A DNA stretch of 64,000 nucleotides from [Chlorobium] sp. 445 (GTDB taxonomy: Bacteria > Bacteroidota > Chlorobiia > Chlorobiales > Thermochlorobacteraceae). The notes beneath the pieces are model-generated. The model did no database searches, was not told where the DNA came from, and worked only from the letters and a program-made list of their open reading frames with translations. The translations under genes and the position numbers were made by a program. The DNA lies in NCBI GenBank assembly GCA_002763895.1, contig NSLH01000001.1:173859-237858 (forward strand). Reading direction: 5' to 3'. This document shows, piece by piece, positions 58,208 through 64,000 of this stretch; position 1 is the first letter of the stretch; each line of letters starts with the position of its first letter.

Positions 58208-60742
58208 TTAGTTCAAACCAAATTCAATGCCCACATGGAAACTGCGACCAGGAGCACGATAGGTCTCGAGTTCTTCATACTGCGTATTGGCGATGTTCAG
58301 AATCATGCCAGTGAGCGTGAAGCGCTCAAAGATTTGCCAGCGTGTTGTGGCATCAAGTACAAGAAAATTGCCTGGGTAATTGATGCCTTGTGAATTTGCC
58401 ACAATGCGCACGGCATTGATGCGGCTCACATAGCGACCGTTCAGTGCTACACTCCCGCCTGCAAAAATCTCAGGTAACCAGCCTTTGAAAGCCAGTTCTG
58501 TACGGAAAGTAAGATTATGCTCTGGACGATAGGGTAGCCAGTTCTGGTATTCTGGTGGATTGCGATTGCCGCCCAGAATGTTGTCAGGTGTAGAGCCTGT
58601 GGCACGCATCCAAGCATAATTGAGCTGAATGGTCAGTGGCTCAACTGGCTGCGACGTCAGTGAGATTTCTACGCCAAAGATGTTTGCATTGGCAGTGTTG
58701 ATGAACTGGAAGACGCTCGATGAAATATCTAGCGCGCTGGCATTGGGATTGATATTGATGGATTCAATCAAGTTATCGTAATGATTGAAGTACGCAGCAA
58801 TATCAATCGTGAGAAATTTTGAGAACGACTTAAAGCCACCGATCTCGAAGCTGGTCAGTCGCTCAGCATCGAGTGCAGGATTAGGATTGCCGAGGAAAAA
58901 GCCAGCTTGCGTGATAAAGCGCTCGCCGATGGTTGGTGCGCGGAAACTGCGACCGACCGATGCGCGAAGCGATGTAGCATCATCAAATTGATAATTTACA
59001 GCAAGTCTGGGGCTAATTTGCCAAAGGTTCTGAGTTTGAATGGGTTCGGTTTGCTCTACTTCAATGCCTTGCTGCACAAAGCGAATTTGGTCGATGTAGG
59101 TAACGGAGCTAGGTATCAGGCGATGGTAATCAAAGCGCAGTCCAGCTGTAACCTTGAAGCGTTCGCCGATTTGCACTTCATCTTGGAAGAAGGCACCGAT
59201 ATTGAAATCTGATGAATTCGTGTACAGCGAAGAGCGTACGTCGTTGAAGGCACCTTCAATGCCAGCACTGAGTTTGTGATCGTCACGCATCCAGAGCAAT
59301 CGGCTGAAGAGCCCATAACGACGAGCTTCAGAGTCGTTGAAAGTGCTTGGATCATTCGGATCATAGGGTCGGCGAATGACTTTACCGAAGGAATAGCGCT
59401 GGAAATTGCCAATGAAATTACCTTGTCGATCGAACTGATCGAAGGCAATATCTTCAGTTGGATAATAAATGACTCTGAAGTACGAGCGATTGAGGTGCAC
59501 TTTGGTCTCCCAATTTGCCGACGAGCCTAGAAGGGCTTGATGAGTCAGACCAATGAGTTGTGATTCACGGCGTGTTTGATCATCACTTAAGAAATATCGT
59601 CCAATCACCTCTTGTCCATTAACAATACGGGGCTGACCATTGACGAACACCGGTCCGGGGGGTACGCCAAGGGCATCGTTGATATTGGCCCAGCCGTAAG
59701 CCACACCACCTTGCGCCCAGTTCAGCACCGAAGAGAGTTGCAAAGATTGAGAGGGGCTCAGTTGATAGCGTGCTGAAATGTTGATATTGTCGGAAGCGAA
59801 CTGACCAGCATCGCGGTAGCCCGGATCATTGATTCGTGAGTAAATCGCGCTGTAAGAAAACTCACCGAGCCGATCGCCAATCATGATATTGCCATTGTAA
59901 AAGTAAGGGCGATTGATTCCAGGGAAAGGATTGACGCTGGGTGGCGGATTGTCGTAGATGCCATTCATAAATTTGGCACGTACAGTAAATTCTTTCGGCA
60001 AAAGGCTAATAGCATTGATAACGCCGCCCATGGCCGCTGAGCCATACATCGCTGATGTAGCGCCTTTAACGACTTCCAAGCGTTCCAGATTTGACACATT
60101 AACAGCTTGCCAAACAACAGAGTTTGCATCAGCAGAGTTCATTGGAAAGCCATCGTAGAGCATTAGGACGCGCGTGCTGAGTCCGCCGCCAGTAAAGCCA
60201 TTAGAGCCACGAATTTGCAAGTTCGAAGAGCCTATACCACCTGAGCGAATGACATCGACGCCGGGCACGGCTTCCAAGGCGCGGTCTAAGGATGGTGTAG
60301 GCAAGAGTTCAATTTGCTTGGTCGGAATCACACTAATTGTGATCGGCAGGTCCAATTTATTTTGCTCATAGCGCGAGGCAGAGACAACAACTTCATCGCC
60401 CATCACGCTTGAGGGTTGCAGCATAATATCCAGCGTTTCAACTTTATTCTGATAGATGTGCACTTGCTTGAAGCGTGTTTTGTAGCCAACCGCAGAAATG
60501 CGGACTTCATAAATTCCTTCGGGGATATTTTGAATTTCAAAAAAACCTTTAGCGTTAGCGATGCTACCCAGTTTGGTTTGATGCAGTGAAATACTTGCGC
60601 CAATCAAGGCTTCTTTCGTTTCTGCGTCTCGAACTTGTCCTTTCAAGGTCCCGCCATCTTGAGCGCGCGCAACGGTCCCGACCATCAAGAGCAAGGCGCT
60701 AATCAGCGTCAGCGAGCGCGCAAGTGCAATAACTGTGGTCAT
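58208..60742 (-). CDS. TonB-dependent outer-membrane receptor
   Basis: Has 844 residues: signal peptide, a carboxypeptidase-regulatory-like domain (about 30-115, GTLKGQVRDAETKEALIGAS), plug (about 120-230, with VVVSASRYEQNKLDLPITISV and GGVINAIS) and a 22-strand barrel ending in a Phe/Asn-type terminus (HVGIEFGLN). Such receptors import iron chelates, heme, cobalamin or other large ligands with TonB energy. The ligand is unknown. It precedes BCD transporter 3 by 13 bases and follows a lipoprotein gene, separated by a terminator-like hairpin. No cobalamin riboswitch signature was seen upstream. Confidence 0.93.
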   Translation of the reverse strand: MTTVIALARSLTLISALLLMVGTVARAQDGGTLKGQVRDAETKEALIGASISLHQTKLGSIANAKGFFEIQNIPEGIYEVRISAVGYKTRFKQVHIYQNKVETLDIMLQPSSVMGDEVVVSASRYEQNKLDLPITISVIPTKQIELLPTPSLDRALEAVPGVDVIRSGGIGSSNLQIRGSNGFTGGGLSTRVLMLYDGFPMNSADANSVVWQAVNVSNLERLEVVKGATSAMYGSAAMGGVINAISLLPKEFTVRAKFMNGIYDNPPPSVNPFPGINRPYFYNGNIMIGDRLGEFSYSAIYSRINDPGYRDAGQFASDNINISARYQLSPSQSLQLSSVLNWAQGGVAYGWANINDALGVPPGPVFVNGQPRIVNGQEVIGRYFLSDDQTRRESQLIGLTHQALLGSSANWETKVHLNRSYFRVIYYPTEDIAFDQFDRQGNFIGNFQRYSFGKVIRRPYDPNDPSTFNDSEARRYGLFSRLLWMRDDHKLSAGIEGAFNDVRSSLYTNSSDFNIGAFFQDEVQIGERFKVTAGLRFDYHRLIPSSVTYIDQIRFVQQGIEVEQTEPIQTQNLWQISPRLAVNYQFDDATSLRASVGRSFRAPTIGERFITQAGFFLGNPNPALDAERLTSFEIGGFKSFSKFLTIDIAAYFNHYDNLIESININPNASALDISSSVFQFINTANANIFGVEISLTSQPVEPLTIQLNYAWMRATGSTPDNILGGNRNPPEYQNWLPYRPEHNLTFRTELAFKGWLPEIFAGGSVALNGRYVSRINAVRIVANSQGINYPGNFLVLDATTRWQIFERFTLTGMILNIANTQYEELETYRAPGRSFHVGIEFGLN

Positions 60743-60768
60743 GATTTACAGAATGTTTGGGTTGCAAT

Positions 60769-60798
60769 AAAAGGTAGGGAGTTATGTCACTCCCTACC
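60769..60798 (-). terminator. Terminator-like hairpin between lipoprotein and TonB receptor genes
   Basis: A perfect 10-bp stem (GGTAGGGAGT 60773-60782, ACTCCCTACC 60789-60798) is followed on the minus strand by TTTTATT. It probably ends or lowers transcription into the receptor gene. Confidence 0.75.
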
Positions 60799-60809
60799 CG
60801 TGTGTTTAA

Positions 60810-61784
60810 TCAAAGTGAGATGCTGACATTCCAAACCGCTTGGCGATTGCCAGCGTCCATCGTCATTTCGTTACGACCATGTTGTGGATGACGAAATTCA
60901 GCCAGTGTAGCTACAACTTGGAAACCACCGGGAACTGCTGAATTGACACGATAGCGAGCAACTACAACGTTACGATAGGTCCCCATCGGAATGTTGAGCG
61001 CATAGGTTACGCTGTTGCCTGCGGCAGGTTTGGGCAAAATGTGGAAAATGCCCGGACCTTGAGCCCCGTCACGCAACCCAAAGAGGGCAATAAACTCGGT
61101 GCCATTTGCCCAAGCCGTTGGCGGTCCTACTGGTGCTGGTGGCCAGTTGCTGATGTTGCCTGTCGCTGTAACCGTACCAGAGAGTGTGGCCATGCCACTG
61201 CGCCCTGATTGCATCAGCGTCTCGGCAACGCGCATCTCTACCACATCCGTGACTCTGATACTGGAGGTGTTGCGCAAATCGGCAACAATCCCCGTGTTGA
61301 GAAATTGCTGTGAGGCTTGTCCTGTAAAGAAGGGATTGACATATGTGACAAAAACGCCATAAATGTCTTTGGGCAAGCTGCCGATTAGGTTGTTGTTCGC
61401 ATCGCGTGCATTGCTTGAGCTAAACTCATAGACGCCATTACGCAAGGCGCTAAAAGGAATACCCGCAACATCGCCAAGTCCAGGGATAGCTGCCACTGGT
61501 CCTGAACGTGGAGCTTTTGTAGTAGGATCAAGTGGCACAAAGGCGATTTTTATCTGCCCTGGGAAAGGATCGTCTGTATTTGAGCTTTGCGGCCACTTTG
61601 AGGCATCGGTAAGCGGTGCACCGTTGTAAGTAAAAGTAATTGTCCCTGTGATGACATTTTCTTCTGACGCTGCAGGACCATTATTACTGCTGCACCCAGC
61701 AAGGTGAAGCGCAACAACGGCGAGCACGGCGAGGGCGAGATGTTGAATAAACCGCCCGCGATGTGAGAAGTACTTCGAGTTCAT
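60810..61784 (-). CDS. Lipoprotein of unknown function upstream of the TonB receptor
   Basis: A 324-residue protein with a lipobox (LAGCSS, Cys at about 32), so it is lipid-anchored. The mature part looks beta-rich, with repeated Gly/Thr/Asn turns, and does not match a family I know; regions around ITGTITFTYNGAPL and ATLSGTVTATGNI recall Ig-like sandwich modules. An AAAGGA ribosome site precedes the ATG. By position, it may bind or deliver the substrate of the receptor (inference). Confidence 0.7.
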   Translation of the reverse strand: MNSKYFSHRGRFIQHLALAVLAVVALHLAGCSSNNGPAASEENVITGTITFTYNGAPLTDASKWPQSSNTDDPFPGQIKIAFVPLDPTTKAPRSGPVAAIPGLGDVAGIPFSALRNGVYEFSSSNARDANNNLIGSLPKDIYGVFVTYVNPFFTGQASQQFLNTGIVADLRNTSSIRVTDVVEMRVAETLMQSGRSGMATLSGTVTATGNISNWPPAPVGPPTAWANGTEFIALFGLRDGAQGPGIFHILPKPAAGNSVTYALNIPMGTYRNVVVARYRVNSAVPGGFQVVATLAEFRHPQHGRNEMTMDAGNRQAVWNVSISL

Positions 61785-62052
61785 AGTTGAAAGTCCTTTC
61801 TAATATTGTATGTTTATGAATTCTGTGTCTGCAAAGGAAAGAACAAGAAATCGGACAGGCTGAACGCATGGCATCGTTTGACAAACCGTTCATTTTGAGA
61901 CGAAACACGCATTCACTAACGCCAGTCATTAACACTTTGTCGATACAGATAAAGTTGTAGCAAGTGCACTATGCCTGCAGATACAGAGCAACGCCGAAAA
62001 ATCTAGGCGAGAGCTTGCAATACGGGCAAAGGCACTGACAACGAGGTAGGGC

Positions 62053-62439
62053 TCAAATACGAAGAGGGATGAGTGCTTGAAGTAAATTAAAGGCAAGACG
62101 AGGCGGCTCTCCAAACGAAGTCAGACAAACTTCTTGAGAGAGCCATACACGACAACTGTGAGGGAGTAGAAACAGCCAGTCTTGCGATGAGGTCTGTTTC
62201 GCACCTGAAAAAGATCCTTTTTCAATGGCAAAGGCTTCTAGAGTATGAACGGAATAGAGCAAGGGAAGCGAGCGTTCAATAGCAACTCTCTGCCGCTTGT
62301 CTTGCGATTTAGATATGCTGACAGAGAGGTGTTTGACAACCGCATTGCCAGCCAGAACTGACATTGCAAAAAAGATGTGCACTTCTAACAGCCGCAGCAT
62401 CTTCCTTGCTATACTCTGTATTTTTCGTTCAGCTGACAT
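62053..62439 (-). CDS. Possible small membrane protein, unknown
   Basis: The 128-residue frame has one hydrophobic segment (about 18-36) and a Cys-containing C-terminal half without recognisable family. A GGAAAG ribosome site six bases before the ATG and a TACGTTTG box about 55 bases upstream support it as a real gene. It is the only candidate in the stretch 61785-62624. The 268 bases between it and the lipoprotein gene hold nothing else I can support. Confidence 0.4.
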   Translation of the reverse strand: MSAERKIQSIARKMLRLLEVHIFFAMSVLAGNAVVKHLSVSISKSQDKRQRVAIERSLPLLYSVHTLEAFAIEKGSFSGAKQTSSQDWLFLLPHSCRVWLSQEVCLTSFGEPPRLAFNLLQALIPLRI

Positions 62440-62491
62440 CTTGCGCTTTCCGTTAAATTCTTAGAAACCGCGTTTCGTTCATTAACTACAT

Positions 62492-62527
62492 CAAACGTAG
62501 TGCTTGGCGCGCGGCTTAGAAAACAAA
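62492..62527 (-). promoter_or_regulatory. Possible promoter upstream of the small membrane protein
   Basis: The minus strand has TTTG (62527-62524), a 24-base spacer and TACGTTTG (62499-62492). The -7 box is exact; the spacing is one base beyond the usual 17-23. Confidence 0.35.
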
Positions 62528-62624
62528 ATCGCTTTCCAAAGAACTGATTTTCTGAATTTGTAAGGCACGAAAAAATCGTAAGTTATAGCAAAAATCGACC
62601 ACTTCGTCCATCCGTTCTCATCAC

Positions 62625-63776
62625 TTACTTAAACACGACATCAAGATTACCGTTTGAATACGTTGCGCCTTCAGTTCGGCGTCCTACCAAAACATTAGGC
62701 AGCACGATATTCTTGCGGAAGTTGTTGACCTCGATGAGCAATTCATCGCCTTTGACATTCATCTGCACATGATTGATTTCCACATTCGGCAAGTAAAGTT
62801 TCAAGTGATACTTGCCATTGTCCTTTTCGACTTGATGGGTGCGGCGATCGGTATAGAAGACACTCTCTGGTGAGTGCTCGCCGAAAATATCTTTTGCCAT
62901 CTGGCTCAGTCGTGTGCAGCCAATGACTTCTGTGTCGTAGTAGGGCACATAAAAAATCGGAATGGGATAGAAGCAATTTTCAATTTTTGTAACATACTTC
63001 TTTTGCTGTGCAATAAGCGCTTGCATGTAAGGATCATGCGTATTGGATGGCAAGACCTTGTTGACAATTGCAGCGTCAAGCGTATAGCCAAAGAGATTGA
63101 GATACGTCTGCGCTCTCAATGCTTCTTTGATGACCATGTTTTCAGGGTTCAGCACGATGCGATACGAGGCAATCTCAGGATTGGTCAGTATCGTGTACAG
63201 CTCGCGCATATGGTCAGCAACTTCAGGCATGAGCTTGAAGATATTTTTCTTCGGCAGCAATTTCTGAATGAGCGGATAAGCAAAACTGATGGTCTTCATG
63301 TGCCATGAGGCAATTTTATCGGTGTACCACCGGTAAGAATCTGGCATTGCCAGCAAGCGCATGGTCTCGCCCGTTGGCGCCGCATCGATGATGATGACAT
63401 CGTATTTGCCTGACTTGGCTGCTTCCCAAAGGTGTTTGAGGCTAATCATTTCCTCCATGCCGGGCAGAATGGCAAGTTCATCAGCGACAATTTCCGAGAC
63501 CCCATCATGGGCGAGCATCGTTGAAAAGTAGCCACTAAATTCTGACCAATGATTTCGAATTTCAGCCAGAATGTTGATTTCCATCGCGTAAAGATTCGGC
63601 TCGACTTGAACAGGCGTGCTGCCAAGTTCGACATCGAGTGCATCGGCAAGACTGTGTGCAATGTCAGTACTGATGATAAGTGTGCGTTTGCCGCGTCGTG
63701 CAATATCAACGGCTGTGGCAGAAGAGACTGTCGTTTTGCCAACGCCGCCTTTGCCAAGATAGACTAAGATTCGCAT
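62625..63776 (-). CDS. ArsA-like ATPase
   Basis: A 383-residue single-domain ArsA/GET3-type protein with the P-loop [13 protein letters not shown], switch region [10 protein letters not shown] and the [16 protein letters not shown] motif. It ends in a beta-rich C-terminal segment ([15 protein letters not shown], hsp20-like fold). Chlorobi keep several such ATPases, and some have been linked to chlorosome or membrane-protein handling rather than arsenite; no arsenic genes are nearby. Another gene ends only 35 bases upstream, so they may form an operon. Confidence 0.88.
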   Translation of the reverse strand: MRILVYLGKGGVGKTTVSSATAVDIARRGKRTLIISTDIAHSLADALDVELGSTPVQVEPNLYAMEINILAEIRNHWSEFSGYFSTMLAHDGVSEIVADELAILPGMEEMISLKHLWEAAKSGKYDVIIIDAAPTGETMRLLAMPDSYRWYTDKIASWHMKTISFAYPLIQKLLPKKNIFKLMPEVADHMRELYTILTNPEIASYRIVLNPENMVIKEALRAQTYLNLFGYTLDAAIVNKVLPSNTHDPYMQALIAQQKKYVTKIENCFYPIPIFYVPYYDTEVIGCTRLSQMAKDIFGEHSPESVFYTDRRTHQVEKDNGKYHLKLYLPNVEINHVQMNVKGDELLIEVNNFRKNIVLPNVLVGRRTEGATYSNGNLDVVFK

Positions 63777-63811
63777 AGAGACTGTATTCCTTTCTGTGAG
63801 TTAAAAATCTG

Positions 63812-64000
63812 TTAAACTTTAATGCGTATTTTTTTGCGTTCTTTGTGCATTGCTGCATCGGAGAAACTTGCTTTGCTAGAATCCGCAGCGCTGAAGAGCC
63901 CACCTTTTTCCTCTGTAGACGCATCCGCATCTTCAGGTTCCTCATCTGGCTTGGGTGCTGGGGCGCTAGCATCCTTTGCTGCAGTTGCTGCAGGTGCAGA
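63812..64000 (-). CDS. C-terminus of an unidentified gene (5' part beyond window)
   Basis: The last 62 codons of a minus-strand gene run off the window end. The visible part is Ala/Pro/Glu-rich low complexity followed by a basic end (KERKKIRIKV). No domain can be recognised. It lies just upstream of the ArsA-like ATPase and probably shares its transcript. Confidence 0.5.
   Translation of the reverse strand, partial: SAPAATAAKDASAPAPKPDEEPEDADASTEEKGGLFSAADSSKASFSDAAMHKERKKIRIKV

Noticed and set aside
61785..62052. Cobalamin riboswitch upstream of the lipoprotein/TonB receptor genes
   Set aside because: The conserved B12-box type sequence was not found on the minus strand.
61929..62114. 61-residue minus-strand frame overlapping the small membrane protein gene
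   Set aside because: No ribosome site, no similarity, and it overlaps the better supported frame.

Overview
The window is chromosomal DNA from a phototrophic member of the Chlorobi (Bacteroidota/Chlorobiota side of the FCB group). The evidence is a dark-operative protochlorophyllide reductase set (bchN, bchB, bchL), bchJ, a (bacterio)chlorophyll synthase, three PucC/BCD-family transporters, a carotenoid hydratase (crtC), a Rieske/cytochrome b pair without cytochrome c1, and a type IX secretion sorting domain together with a PorV/PorQ-type outer-membrane protein. Several genes are preceded by the TTTG-N19-21-TAnnTTTG promoter typical of Bacteroidota and Chlorobi. The gene set recalls Chloroherpeton/Thermochlorobacter-like organisms, but species identity cannot be fixed from this window. 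No prophage, insertion sequence, CRISPR array, rRNA or tRNA was seen.

Layout. 1-6219: the 3' part of metH, a thioredoxin-fold lipid- or periplasm-side protein, gatB and a bi-domain oxidoreductase. 6238-12890: a sigma54-type regulator, then a multi-PAS histidine kinase flanked by two tandem-receiver proteins with no output domain. 13168-21215 (minus strand): PepSY-like repeat protein, phytol-kinase-like protein, (bacterio)chlorophyll synthase, secreted subtilase, NlpC/P60 lipoprotein, MFS exporter. 21350-26990 (plus): truA, DUF192, diguanylate cyclase, ferredoxin-thioredoxin reductase, a small duplicated peptide gene, PorV-like protein, riboflavin synthase, methyltransferase. 26992-37557: NFACT protein, DUF547, dCMP deaminase, ribD, a TPR/WD40 protein, thioesterase, FAD enzyme, anmK. 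37793-43219: atpA-atpG, then metK-ahcY behind a structured leader RNA. 43362-49441: petC-petB, crtC, ABC ATPase, exonuclease-like protein, alpha/beta hydrolase. 49480-64000: photosynthesis block (BCD, bchJ, BCD, bchL, bchB / bchN / BCD, TonB receptor, lipoprotein), then an ArsA-like ATPase and the end of one more gene.

How they work together. bchN/B/L reduce protochlorophyllide, the synthase attaches the isoprenoid tail, the phytol kinase may recycle that tail, and the BCD transporters plausibly move pigment. crtC makes hydroxylated carotenoid and petCB carries quinol oxidation. metH, metK and ahcY form the activated-methyl cycle, which also serves pigment methylation.

Two things stand out. 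First, eight genes carry nine single-base frameshifts, six of them in A/T runs of 5 to 7 bases, including atpG and bchL. The protein matches continue exactly in the next frame, so assembly homopolymer errors are the likeliest cause. Second, the leader of metK-ahcY can fold into a long pseudoknotted structure with competing hairpins. Its position matches the context described for the SAM-Chlorobi RNA motif. A TonB receptor, lipoprotein and BCD transporter next to bchN suggest a possible tetrapyrrole-related transport locus.
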